Origin: Comamonadaceae bacterium
Lineage (GTDB): Bacteria; Pseudomonadota; Gammaproteobacteria; Burkholderiales; Burkholderiaceae_C
Direction: 5' to 3'
NCBI GenBank assembly: GCA_947372865.1
Contig: CANBVJ010000005.1
Location: 31,455-95,454 of the forward strand
DNA length: 64,000 nucleotides
The number at the start of each line of letters is the position of its first letter. The first letter of the stretch is position 1. Below are positions 37,521 through 46,462 of the stretch, one piece after another. Under the pieces are notes generated by a model. It was given only the letters and a program-made list of their open reading frames with translations. It did no database searches and was not told the DNA's origin. A program made the translations under genes and the position numbers.

Positions 37521-39752
37521 TCAGACCGCCGCGCTTTCTACCGCCCGCATCCGCACCTCCACCCCACTCAACACCGCATTCCCCGACAGCGGATCGCGCA
37601 GCTTCTCGTCCAGCAGGGCGTTGAGGTTGACGCCAGGCCGCTGTGCGGCGACTGAGAGTTGGGCGCCGGGCAGGTCGTGGCCCCAGCCGTGGGGCAGGCT
37701 GACGACGCCGGGCATCATGTCGGTGCTGATGTGCACTTGCGCTTGCAGGCTGGCCTGGGCGTTTTCCAGGGTGGCCATGGCGCCCTCAACCAGGCCCAGG
37801 CGTTCGGCGTCGGCCGGGTGAACCAGCGCAGTACAGCGGAACGGGCCTTTGGCCAGCGTTGGCAGGTTGTGCATCCAGCTGTTGTTGGTGCGCACGTCGC
37901 GCCGGCCAATCACCACCATGTCGGGCGCGGGGCGTTGCAAGTCGGCCAGGGCGCGGGGCAGGTCGGCCAAGAGCGAGGGCGGTGCCAGTTCTACCTTGCC
38001 ACTGGGCGTGCGCAGCATCTCGGGAATGCGCGGCTGCAGTTCGCCCAGATCAATGCCGCCGCTGGGGTTGGACGCCATGACTTTGTGCAGGTTCAGCCCT
38101 TCGGGCTTTTGGCCAAAGGCGTCACCATGGGGCCCGGCGCGCAGCGCCAGGTCGAGCGCGCGCTGCGGGCCGCGCAGGCCTTGGGTGGCTGCAATTACCG
38201 CGTCGGCGTGGGGGCCAAAGCTGCGTTGGGCGTCGTCGGCAAACTGGCTATCATCCAGCGCGCCAATGTCCACCCCGGCGCCCAAGCCCTGGGCTATTGC
38301 CGCAATGCGCAGCAGGTTTTCCCATTCCTCGGGTTGATTTTCGGCGCGCGCAAACACCGGCGGGCTATAGCGCGCGTGGTTGCGCCAGGACATTTGCGGA
38401 AACGCGACGTCGTAGTGCAGGTCCTCAAGGGGCGAGGGGCCGGGCAAGATCACGTCGGCGTGGCGCGTGGTCTCGTTGAGGTAAATGTCCAGGCTGACCA
38501 TGAAGTCCAGCGTGTCCAGCGCCTTGGCCAAGCGCGGCCCGTTGGGCACCGAGAGCACCGGGTTGGTGGCCACGGTAATGAGCGCGCGCATTTGGCCGGG
38601 GCCGGGTTGTTCGATCTCTTCGGCGATGCAGTTGATAGGGAATTCGCCCATCACCTCGGGCGCGCCGCTCACGCGTGACTGGCGCCGCCCGGTGGCAATG
38701 CCCTTGCCGCGCCCAGCAGCACCACTGCTGTTGGCCGAAAAAGCGGCAGCGTTGGCAAACATGGCGCCGCCAGGGGCGTCCAGATGACCAGTCAGCACAT
38801 TGAGCACGTCCACCAGCCAGCTCGCCAGCGTGCCGTATTCCTGCGTGCAGGTGCCAATGCGGGCATAGACGGCGGCGCGCGGCGTATTGGCCAACTGTCG
38901 GGCCAGGGCGCGAATGGTGTCGGCGTCTATGGCGCAGCGCGCGGCCACTGCTTCGGGAGCAAAGGGCGCCACTGCGGCGCGCACTTCGTCTACGCCTGTT
39001 ACCCATTCCTGCACCGCGCCCAGGCGCACCAGGTTCTCGGCAAACAGGGTATGCACCATGGCCGATAGCAAAAACACGTCCGCGCCGGGGCGGATGAAGT
39101 GGTGCGCGTCGGCCACCGCTGCGGTCTCGGTGCGGCGCGGGTCAATCACGATGAGTTGGCCGCCGCGCGCCTGCATGGCTTTGGCCTTGCCCCGGAAGTC
39201 GGGCACGGTCCACATGCTGCCGTTGCTGGCCAGCGGGTTGGCACCGATAACGATCAACAAATCACTGCGTGCAATGTCGGGCACGGCGATGGACAGCCAG
39301 TTGCCAAACATCAGGCCGCTGGCGAGTTGCTTGGGAATTTGGTCCACGCTGGAGGCGGAAAAAATGGTTTTCGTGCCCAGGCCACGTGCCAGTTTGGGGA
39401 AGTAGGTGAGCAAACCGATTTTGTGGGCGGAAGGGTTACCGGTGACCAGGCCCACCGCGTCGCGCCCGTGCGCGGCCATGAGCGGTGGCAGGCGGCGCTC
39501 AATTTCGGCAAAGGCCTCGTCCCAGGTGACGGCCACGTGCACGCCGTTGCGCTTGACCATGGGGCTGCGCAGGCGGTCCGGGTCTTCGTGCAGGTCTTTG
39601 AGCGCCACCGCCTTGGGGCAGATGTAGCCGGCACTAAACACATCGGCCTCGTGGCCGCGCACGCTGATGACCTTGTGGTCTTCTACCTTGATCTCCAGGC
39701 CGCAGCAGGCCTCGCACAGGGGGCAAATTCGGTGGTGGGTGGTGGTGATCAT
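37521..39752 (-). CDS. Molybdopterin oxidoreductase with N-terminal [4Fe-4S] cluster (second, unrelated copy)
   Basis: 743-residue DMSO-reductase-family enzyme. The cluster motif is CPLCEACCGLEIKVEDHKVISVRGHEADVFSAGYICPKAVAL (C-x2-C-x3-C-x~26-C), as in formate-dehydrogenase and nitrate-reductase relatives. Cofactor blocks include LIVIGANPLASNGSMWTVPDF, GQLIVIDPRRTETAAVADAHHFIRPGADVFLLSAM and GVVSLPHGWGHDLPGAQLSVAAQRPGVNLNALLDEKLRDPLSGNAVLSGVEVRM. There is no in-frame TGA, hence no selenocysteine, and no Tat signal. It has different iron-sulfur spacing from the 704-residue enzyme 6 kb away, and it too stands without partner subunits. Substrate unknown. Confidence 0.9.
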   Translation of the reverse strand: MITTTHHRICPLCEACCGLEIKVEDHKVISVRGHEADVFSAGYICPKAVALKDLHEDPDRLRSPMVKRNGVHVAVTWDEAFAEIERRLPPLMAAHGRDAVGLVTGNPSAHKIGLLTYFPKLARGLGTKTIFSASSVDQIPKQLASGLMFGNWLSIAVPDIARSDLLIVIGANPLASNGSMWTVPDFRGKAKAMQARGGQLIVIDPRRTETAAVADAHHFIRPGADVFLLSAMVHTLFAENLVRLGAVQEWVTGVDEVRAAVAPFAPEAVAARCAIDADTIRALARQLANTPRAAVYARIGTCTQEYGTLASWLVDVLNVLTGHLDAPGGAMFANAAAFSANSSGAAGRGKGIATGRRQSRVSGAPEVMGEFPINCIAEEIEQPGPGQMRALITVATNPVLSVPNGPRLAKALDTLDFMVSLDIYLNETTRHADVILPGPSPLEDLHYDVAFPQMSWRNHARYSPPVFARAENQPEEWENLLRIAAIAQGLGAGVDIGALDDSQFADDAQRSFGPHADAVIAATQGLRGPQRALDLALRAGPHGDAFGQKPEGLNLHKVMASNPSGGIDLGELQPRIPEMLRTPSGKVELAPPSLLADLPRALADLQRPAPDMVVIGRRDVRTNNSWMHNLPTLAKGPFRCTALVHPADAERLGLVEGAMATLENAQASLQAQVHISTDMMPGVVSLPHGWGHDLPGAQLSVAAQRPGVNLNALLDEKLRDPLSGNAVLSGVEVRMRAVESAAV

Positions 39753-39805
39753 CGTTGGCTAAAAGTAAAAAAGCGGGCGCAAGTATGCGCGTGAATGCGT
39801 GCGTA

Positions 39806-40984
39806 TCAAGCGGCTGCTTGCAGGCCGTGGCGAGCGATCAACGCTTCGCGCTGAGCAGGGTCGAGGTTAAGGCGTTTGAGGTCGTGACCCACGGCGCGCA
39901 AGAGGCGCTCGTCCATCACGTAGCGCCACAGCGGCGGCACGTAGGCGACTAAGAACATGCCAAAGTAGCCGCTGGGCAGCGTGGGCAGGTCGTCAAAGTG
40001 GCGCAGCGACTGGTAGCGCCGCAGCGGGTGCGCGTGGTGGTCCGAGTGGCGTTGCAGGTGAAACAGGATCCAGTTCGAAAAGATGTGGTTGCTGTTCCAA
40101 GAATGGTGGGGCTGACAAGCCTCGTATTTGCCCGGCGCGCGCAACTGGCGCAGCAGGCCGTAGTGCTCGATGTAGTTGGCCGAGGTGAGCTGAAAATTAG
40201 CCCAGAACGACGCCGCCAGCAAAAACGGCAGCACCGTCCAGCCCAGCCACAGCACCAAGCCGCTCCACAGGGCCAGCGTTAGCAAGGCCGGTTGCACGAT
40301 GTGGTTGTGCCAAGACAGCAGCGGCAGGTCCGCCTGTTTTAGGCGCGTGCGTTCCAGCTCCCAGGCGCGAAACCAGGAGCCGGGCATTTCGCGCAGCACA
40401 AAGCGGTAGATGGATTCGCCCATGCGCGAAGACGCCGGGTCCAGCGGCGTGGACGCGTCCCGGTGGTGGCCCCGGTTGTGCTCCACGTAAAAGTGGCCAT
40501 AGCCCGAGGGCGCGAGCACGATCTTGGCCAGGGCGCGTTCCAGCGCGGTGTTTTTGTGGCCCAGCTCGTGGCCCAGGTTGATGCAAAAGCCCCCCACCGA
40601 GCCGCTGATCAGCACCAGCGCCACCAAGCCGTGCGGCGGCAAATCCATACGCACCGCAAACCAGGCGCCAAAGATGAAGGACAGCCACAGCACGGGTGCG
40701 AGCAAATAGGTGATCCAGCGGTAGTAGGTGTCCGCGTCGAGCGCCGCCACGGCGGACTCAGGCGGGTTGCTGCGGTCTTCGCCCAGCACGTAGTCGAGCA
40801 GCGGCACGGTGGCATAGAAAAAAACCACCGGAATCCACAGCGCCCCGGCTTTTCCCGTAAACCACATCAGCGCCGGGCCGACCAGCACCGTGGCCGGAAT
40901 CAGCAAGGAGAGTAGCCAGGCGTAGCGCTTGCGGTCGCGGTAGAGGCTTGGCAGAGCGGCGTGGGCGGGCAGGGGCGTGGGCAT
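39806..40984 (-). CDS. alkB: Alkane 1-monooxygenase (AlkB family)
   Basis: Integral-membrane di-iron hydroxylase that oxidises n-alkanes or similar chains to 1-alkanols, 392 residues (GPo1 AlkB 401). The histidine motifs are all present: NLGHELGHK, EHNRGHH, LQRHSDHHAHP and NYIEHYGL. About six hydrophobic segments are seen, including YAWLLSLLIPATVLVGPALMWF and LVALVLISGSVGGFCI. The start at MPTPLPAHAALPSL was set inside the ORF-track start; no strong ribosome site is visible. No rubredoxin or rubredoxin reductase gene is in the window, so electron transfer partners must be elsewhere. Related fatty-acid or xylene-type substrates cannot be excluded. Confidence 0.93.
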   Translation of the reverse strand: MPTPLPAHAALPSLYRDRKRYAWLLSLLIPATVLVGPALMWFTGKAGALWIPVVFFYATVPLLDYVLGEDRSNPPESAVAALDADTYYRWITYLLAPVLWLSFIFGAWFAVRMDLPPHGLVALVLISGSVGGFCINLGHELGHKNTALERALAKIVLAPSGYGHFYVEHNRGHHRDASTPLDPASSRMGESIYRFVLREMPGSWFRAWELERTRLKQADLPLLSWHNHIVQPALLTLALWSGLVLWLGWTVLPFLLAASFWANFQLTSANYIEHYGLLRQLRAPGKYEACQPHHSWNSNHIFSNWILFHLQRHSDHHAHPLRRYQSLRHFDDLPTLPSGYFGMFLVAYVPPLWRYVMDERLLRAVGHDLKRLNLDPAQREALIARHGLQAAA

Positions 40985-41071
40985 GCGCAATTTTCGGGTG
41001 CGCAGGCGCGCGCGCACATCGGGTTTACCCCTGCAAAGTCACTGCGGTTACAGCGCAGGCGGTGCGCTGGC

Positions 41072-41935
41072 TCACAGGCCGAGTTGGCCAGCCAGCCAGT
41101 GGCAAAGTTCGCCTTCGGGCTGCTCAAAGCCGGCCAGCACGGTGAAGTGGTTGGCGCCGTCAATGGCGCGCAACTCTGCGTGGTTGCCTTGCGCCTGCCA
41201 GGCGGCATGCATGGTCTGGGCTTGGCGCGCAAATTCGGTCGTCTCGGCGCCGCCCCAGGTGAACCAGGTGGGCGTGGCGCAGGGCTGGGCCGTCAATGCC
41301 GGAGAGTTGCGGCGGATGACGCCCTCATCCAACTGGATCATGGGTTGCAGATAGCTGTAGCGCAGGGGCGCAATATCGTACAGGCCGCTGATGCACAGGG
41401 CGGCCTTGATCGGGTCAGGTGCCAGTCCGTAGTCCCGCGCCCATTCGGTTTGCAGGCACATTGCGGTGAGGTGGCCCCCGGCCGAATGGCCGCCTACGGC
41501 CACGCGCTGCGGATCGCCGCCGTATTGGGCGATGTTGCGCACCGTCCAGGCCACGGCCGCGCGTACCTGGCGGGTGATCTCGTCCATGCTGACAAACGGG
41601 CATAGCGCGTAATTGACCACCACCGTGGTAATGCCCCGGCGCTGCAGGCCCAGCGCCACGCCGCTGAATTCCTTGCTGGAAAGCGCGCGCCAGTAGCCGC
41701 CGTGGATGAACACGAACACCGGTGCGTTGAGGGCATCAGTCGGAAAGATGTCCAGCGTCTCATGCAGCGTGGGGCCGTAAGGAACGTCTAGCGTGTGCAT
41801 GAGCGTGGCGCGGGCCAAGGCGCTTTGCGCCACAAAGTGCTTGCCTGGTGCGGCCGGGTCGCTCAAGCCCAGAGACGGGTTGTACTGCGCGTCAATCTGC
41901 GCCTGGGTGGTGAATTCGCGGTAAAGGGTTTGCAT
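41072..41935 (-). CDS. Alpha/beta hydrolase (arylformamidase/esterase-like)
   Basis: 287-residue serine hydrolase. The oxyanion-hole motif is FVFIHGGYWRALSSKEFSGVA, the nucleophile elbow VAVGGHSAGGHLTAM, and the likely catalytic His is near the end (AIDGANHFTVLAGFEQPEG). The HGGYW motif is shared by kynurenine formamidase KynB-like and carboxylesterase-like members; no kynureninase or tryptophan dioxygenase gene is nearby, so the substrate is open. It reads in the same direction as alkB, 87 nt upstream of it, and could be cotranscribed. Confidence 0.85.
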   Translation of the reverse strand: MQTLYREFTTQAQIDAQYNPSLGLSDPAAPGKHFVAQSALARATLMHTLDVPYGPTLHETLDIFPTDALNAPVFVFIHGGYWRALSSKEFSGVALGLQRRGITTVVVNYALCPFVSMDEITRQVRAAVAWTVRNIAQYGGDPQRVAVGGHSAGGHLTAMCLQTEWARDYGLAPDPIKAALCISGLYDIAPLRYSYLQPMIQLDEGVIRRNSPALTAQPCATPTWFTWGGAETTEFARQAQTMHAAWQAQGNHAELRAIDGANHFTVLAGFEQPEGELCHWLAGQLGL

Positions 41936-42032
41936 GGTGCGCCTGTTTGCTGTGGGGCTGGGTCAATGGGGACCGGTGGAAGTTGCCGTCCATGGTAACG
42001 GCCCCCGCGTCATCCTGCGCCCGGCCCCGCGC

Positions 42033-43385
42033 TTAGGGCGACAAGGTGGCGTCAATGGCTTGCAAGTCGTTTGCCGATAATTCGCCCGCCGCCCAGGCCA
42101 AACGCACTTGCGCCAGCAGCACGTCAATGCGCGCCTGCGATGCGTCGAGTTGCGCCGCATAGAAGCGCTGCTGCGCGTCCAGCACATCGGGCTGGCTGCG
42201 AAGGCCCAGGTCGCGCCCGAGCACCGTGGCGTCCAGCGCGCTTTGGCTTGAGTCCTGGGCGCGCTGCAGGGCCTGCACCCGCGCCAGCCCCGTGTGCAAG
42301 GCCAAATAGGCGTCGTGGATTTGCAGTTGCACGTCTTGCTGCGCGCCAGCAAGCTCTTGCTCGGCCTGGCGCATTTTGGCCAGCGCCTCGCGCTCGCGGG
42401 AGTCAAGGGCACCGCCGGTGTATAGCGGAATGCTCAACTGCAAGCCCACGCTGGCGGTGCGCTCGCGGTCGGCGGCCACCAGCGGAGACAGGTCGCCGCC
42501 TTTTCCTTTCGCGGTGTAGGCGCCCACCAGATCGAGCGTGGGGCGCGAGGCCAGACGGTACTTGCCGACCTCTTGGCGGGCCACGTCAAGCTCAATGCGT
42601 TTGGACTGCACATAGGGGCTGCGCTCCAGACCCTTGCGCTGCCAGTCTCGCAGTAAGTCAGGCGCGGGCGCGGGCAGGCGGCTGACGCGGGCCAGGTCTG
42701 CCAGCCCCTGGGCGGACGCACCGGTGAGCGACTGAAACTGCGCCTGGCGTAAGGCCAGCGCCGACCGCGCCCCAATCAGCTTGGCCACCGTGCCGTCGTG
42801 GCGGGCCTGGGCTTCCTGGAGGTCGGTAACGCGGCCGCTGCCCACCTCAAAGCGCGCTTGCGCCCGTTCGCGCTGCTCTGCCAGCGTGGCTTCCTCGGCC
42901 TGGGAGACGCGCAGGTTTTCCTGTGCAGACAAGACGGCGAGGTAGCTCTCGGCCACCCGCTTACACAGGTCTCGCACTGCCGCCGTCCAGCGGATTTCTG
43001 CTCCTGCCGTTTGGCTGCGCAATTGCTGCTTGCTGGCGCTGTAGGTCGCGTTGTAGAGCGGCTGCAGCACCTTGATAGCGGCTTCGCCGACGTGGCCGGA
43101 GGAGTCGGGCGCCACCAAAGCAGCGGCGGGCTCGGGCCAGTTGGAATAGGCGTGGCTGCTGATGCCGGTCACACTGGCGCCCAGCGAGACCTGGGGCATG
43201 AGCAAGGCATCACCTTGTACGCCTTTTTCCCGACCTGCCAGCAGGGCTTGTTCTGCCGCCAGAATGCTGGGGTCGGTGCGCAAGGCATTTTGAAAGGCCT
43301 GCTGGAGGCTGAGAGTCTCACTGTGCGCGCCGCACGCCGCCAGCAGCGCAAGGGTGACGAAGGTTTTTGGGTAAGGCAATTTCAT
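42033..43385 (-). CDS. RND efflux outer-membrane factor (TolC/OprM family, likely lipoprotein)
   Basis: Outer-membrane channel of a tripartite pump, 450 residues, with two OEP repeats seen as paired coiled-coil regions (ESYLAVLSAQENLRVSQAEEATLAEQRERAQARFEVGSGRVTDLQEAQARHDG and its C-terminal counterpart ending LGLRSQPDVLDAQQRFYAAQLDASQARIDVLLAQVRL). The N-terminus MKLPYPKTFVTLALLAACGAHSET has a LAAC lipobox with Cys18, so it is probably a lipid-anchored channel as in OprM. The start was set at MKLPYP; it overlaps the RND gene by 4 nt, giving a coupled adaptor-pump-channel operon. Confidence 0.93.
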   Translation of the reverse strand: MKLPYPKTFVTLALLAACGAHSETLSLQQAFQNALRTDPSILAAEQALLAGREKGVQGDALLMPQVSLGASVTGISSHAYSNWPEPAAALVAPDSSGHVGEAAIKVLQPLYNATYSASKQQLRSQTAGAEIRWTAAVRDLCKRVAESYLAVLSAQENLRVSQAEEATLAEQRERAQARFEVGSGRVTDLQEAQARHDGTVAKLIGARSALALRQAQFQSLTGASAQGLADLARVSRLPAPAPDLLRDWQRKGLERSPYVQSKRIELDVARQEVGKYRLASRPTLDLVGAYTAKGKGGDLSPLVAADRERTASVGLQLSIPLYTGGALDSREREALAKMRQAEQELAGAQQDVQLQIHDAYLALHTGLARVQALQRAQDSSQSALDATVLGRDLGLRSQPDVLDAQQRFYAAQLDASQARIDVLLAQVRLAWAAGELSANDLQAIDATLSP

Positions 43386-46300
43386 GCTGCAGCTCCCGGC
43401 ACTGCCGCCGCGCCCGTGGGACGCACCGCGCCGTACCAACTGGCATAGAGCGCAGGCAAAAACAACAGAGTTAAAACAGTAGCAGCCAGCAGCCCGCCCA
43501 TAATGGCCCAGGCCATAGGCCCCCAAAACACGCTGCGCACCAGCGGTACCATGGCCAGGATGGCCGCCAGCGCGGTCAGCATGATGGGTCGAAGCCGGTG
43601 CACGGCGGACTCAATGATGGCCTCCCACAGGCTCAGCCCTTCGGCCAGCGCGTGGTCAATCTGCACCACCAGAATCACCGAGTTGCGGATGATCATGCCC
43701 GCCAGCGCAATCACGCCCAGCATTGCTACAAAACCAAAGGGAATGCGAAAGCCCAGCAACACCAGGGTCACGCCAATCATGCCCAGCGGCGCCGTGCACA
43801 GCACCAGGGCCATTTTTTTCATGTCCTGCAACTGCAGCATCAGCAACAAGAGCACGGCAATACCCATGAGGGGCATGACTGCAAAGATGGAGGCTTGGGC
43901 TTTTTGGCTTGACTCTTGGGTGCCGCCTATCTCGATTCCGTAACCCAGCGGCAGCTCGGCGGCAATGGCGTCAATCCCCGGAGTGAGAGCTTTGGTTACA
44001 TCAGGCGCTTCGGCGCCCACCACGTCCGCGCGCACGGTGAGCGTGGGCACGCGGTTGCGCCGCCACAGCACGCTGTCTTCGCTGTCGAGCACCAAGGAGG
44101 CCACTTGCGAGACCGGCACGAACTTGCCGTCGCGCAGGTAAATTTTGGTGTCCTTGAGGTTGTTCAGGTCGCTGCGCTCGGAAGCTACGAGTCGGCTCAC
44201 AACGTCGATGGTTTTATCCCCCTCGCGGTACTGGGTTACCAGAAGGCCCGAGAGCGAGGCCTGTAAGGCGTTTTGCACCTGCTGCGAGCTGATCCCCAAG
44301 GTGCGCGCTTTGTCTTGGTCTACCTCCACCCGCACTTGTTTGAGCCGCTCACCCCAGTCTTGGTTGACCCGGCGCACATGCGACTCGGCGCGCATGGCGC
44401 CCGCCACGCGGTCTGCAATGGCTTGCACTTGGGCCAGGTCCGTGCCAAACACGCGGTACTGGATGGGATAGCCCACAGGTGGCCCGTTTTCGAGCCGGTT
44501 CACGCGGCCGCGCACAAAGGCGAAGTCGGTTTCAAACAGATGGGCGATGCGCTCAAGCACGCGCTCGCGCGCCTCGCCGCCATGCGTCATCACCATCAAC
44601 TGGCCCAGATTGAGCTGGGGCGTTTGCACGTCCAGCGGCAAATAAAAGCGCGGGCTGCCGGTGCCGATGTAGCTGGTCACTGCAGCCACATCCGGGTCGC
44701 CTTTGAGACGCGCCTCCAGCGCCAAGACTTCGCGCTGGCTGGCCTCGAAAGTCGCGGCCTGTGGCATCCACAAGTCCACCATAAGTTCGGGCCGGTCTGA
44801 GGCCGGAAAGAACTGTTTGGGCACAAAGTTGAACAAGGCCATGGACACGATGAATGCAGCGACCGTACCCGCAATCACCCAGCGGCGCCAGCGAAGGCAC
44901 GCATCCACCACGCCCCGAAACCACTGGTACACACCGGTCTGGTAGACCGCGTCTTCGTCGTGCTCTCCCGTGACTGTGTGCGTCTTGAGGAGCTGAAAGC
45001 CCAGGTAAGGCGTAAATAGCACGGCCACAAACCAGCTCAAAACCAGTGATATCCCCACCACCTGAAACAGCGAAAAAACGTATTCCCCCGAATTACTCTG
45101 AGCCAACCCCACCGGCAAAAATCCAGCCGCCGTGATGAGTGTTCCGGTAAGCATGGGAAAGGCGGTGACGGTATAAGCGTAGGTGGCCGCGCGCATCTTG
45201 TCCCAGCCCTGTTCGAGCTTGAGCGCCATCATTTCCACTGCAATGATGGCGTCGTCCACCAGCAAGCCCAGCGCGATGATGAGCGCGCCCAGTGAAATGC
45301 GTTGCAGCTCGATACCCAGCGCGTACATCACGCCAAAGGTCATCAAAAGCACCAGCGGAATCGACAACGCCACCACCAGTCCAGGCCGCACGCCCAGCGA
45401 GAAAAAGCTCACCGTCAACACAATGATCACCGCCTCGAGCAAGCTTTTTTTGAACTCGTGTACCGACTCCTCCACCACGCGCGGTTGGTCGGAGACGGCG
45501 TGGATTTGCACCCCCACCGGAAAGCGGGCTTGCACGCGCTTGACGGTGGCGTCCACTTGTTTTCCCAGACGCAGCACGTCGCCACCCTTACGCATACTCA
45601 CCGCCAAGCCAATAGCAGGTTCGCCGTTAAAGCGCATCTTGGAAGTAGCCGGATCAATCACGCCACGACGTACATCGGCAGTGTCGCCTAGGCGAAATGT
45701 GCGGTTTCCCGCACGGATACCGATATTGGCAATCTTGTCTACAGATTCAAACTCACCGCTCACCGTCAGGCGCACCTCTTCAGAACCCGCCTGGACCGTG
45801 CCCGACGCAGCCACGCTGTTGGTGGCAGCCAGCGTGCTGGCAATCAGGCTGGGGTCCAGGCCCAGGGAAGAGAGCTTGGCATTGGACGCTTCGATATAGA
45901 CCTTTTGGTCTTGCACGCCGAGCAATTCAACCTTGTTCACGTCTGGCACGCGCAGGAATTCGTTGCGCAGTGCGTCGGCAAAATCGCGCACCTCGGTGGT
46001 GGTGAATCCGTCGCCGGTGATGGCGTACAGATTGCCAAAAGTGTCGCCAAACTCGTCGTTGAAAAACGGTCCTTGCACGCCCGGCGGCAGCGTGTACTGG
46101 ATGTCGCCCACCTTCTTGCGCACCTGGTACCAGACGTTTGGCACCTGGGCTGCGGCGGTGGATTCGCGCAGGTTGACCCGGATCTGCGTGACGCCGGGCT
46201 TGACGTAGCTGGCGGTGAAGTCCACCTCGGCCACTTCCTGGAGTTTTTTCTCCAGCCGGTCTGCCACCTGTTCAGCCATTTGCTGGGCCGACGCCCCCGG

Positions 46301-46462
46301 CCAGCCCACCTGCACGATCATGGTCTTGACGGTGAAGTCCGGGTCTTCTTTTTGGCCTAGCTGGTTGTAGGCAAAAAACCCAGAAACCCCCAGTAGCAGC
46401 AGCAAGAAAACCGTGAACTGGCGGTGGCGCAGCGCCCACTCAGACAGATTAATCCCGCTCAT
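43382..46462 (-). CDS. RND efflux transporter, inner-membrane pump subunit
   Basis: 1026-residue proton-driven pump of the AcrB/MexB superfamily, twelve membrane segments in two halves. Seen: N-terminal TVFLLLLLGVSGFFAYNQLGQKEDPDFTVKTMIVQVGWPGASAQQMAEQVADRLEKKLQEV, the proton-relay motif LGLLVDDAIIAVEMM in TM4, PMLTGTLITAAGFLPVGLA, and the C-terminal MLGVIALAGMIIRNSVILVVQIDHALAEGLSLWEAIIESAVHRLRPIMLTALAAILAMVPL. The short periplasmic segments and the lack of a heavy-metal Met/His pattern suggest organic substrates, but specificity is unknown. It overlaps both neighbours by 4 nt. Confidence 0.95.
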   Translation of the reverse strand: MSGINLSEWALRHRQFTVFLLLLLGVSGFFAYNQLGQKEDPDFTVKTMIVQVGWPGASAQQMAEQVADRLEKKLQEVAEVDFTASYVKPGVTQIRVNLRESTAAAQVPNVWYQVRKKVGDIQYTLPPGVQGPFFNDEFGDTFGNLYAITGDGFTTTEVRDFADALRNEFLRVPDVNKVELLGVQDQKVYIEASNAKLSSLGLDPSLIASTLAATNSVAASGTVQAGSEEVRLTVSGEFESVDKIANIGIRAGNRTFRLGDTADVRRGVIDPATSKMRFNGEPAIGLAVSMRKGGDVLRLGKQVDATVKRVQARFPVGVQIHAVSDQPRVVEESVHEFKKSLLEAVIIVLTVSFFSLGVRPGLVVALSIPLVLLMTFGVMYALGIELQRISLGALIIALGLLVDDAIIAVEMMALKLEQGWDKMRAATYAYTVTAFPMLTGTLITAAGFLPVGLAQSNSGEYVFSLFQVVGISLVLSWFVAVLFTPYLGFQLLKTHTVTGEHDEDAVYQTGVYQWFRGVVDACLRWRRWVIAGTVAAFIVSMALFNFVPKQFFPASDRPELMVDLWMPQAATFEASQREVLALEARLKGDPDVAAVTSYIGTGSPRFYLPLDVQTPQLNLGQLMVMTHGGEARERVLERIAHLFETDFAFVRGRVNRLENGPPVGYPIQYRVFGTDLAQVQAIADRVAGAMRAESHVRRVNQDWGERLKQVRVEVDQDKARTLGISSQQVQNALQASLSGLLVTQYREGDKTIDVVSRLVASERSDLNNLKDTKIYLRDGKFVPVSQVASLVLDSEDSVLWRRNRVPTLTVRADVVGAEAPDVTKALTPGIDAIAAELPLGYGIEIGGTQESSQKAQASIFAVMPLMGIAVLLLLMLQLQDMKKMALVLCTAPLGMIGVTLVLLGFRIPFGFVAMLGVIALAGMIIRNSVILVVQIDHALAEGLSLWEAIIESAVHRLRPIMLTALAAILAMVPLVRSVFWGPMAWAIMGGLLAATVLTLLFLPALYASWYGAVRPTGAAAVPGAAA

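Noticed and set aside
37521-39752. Selenocysteine in the second molybdoenzyme
   Set aside because: The frame is uninterrupted; no in-frame TGA and no SECIS-like hairpin was seen.
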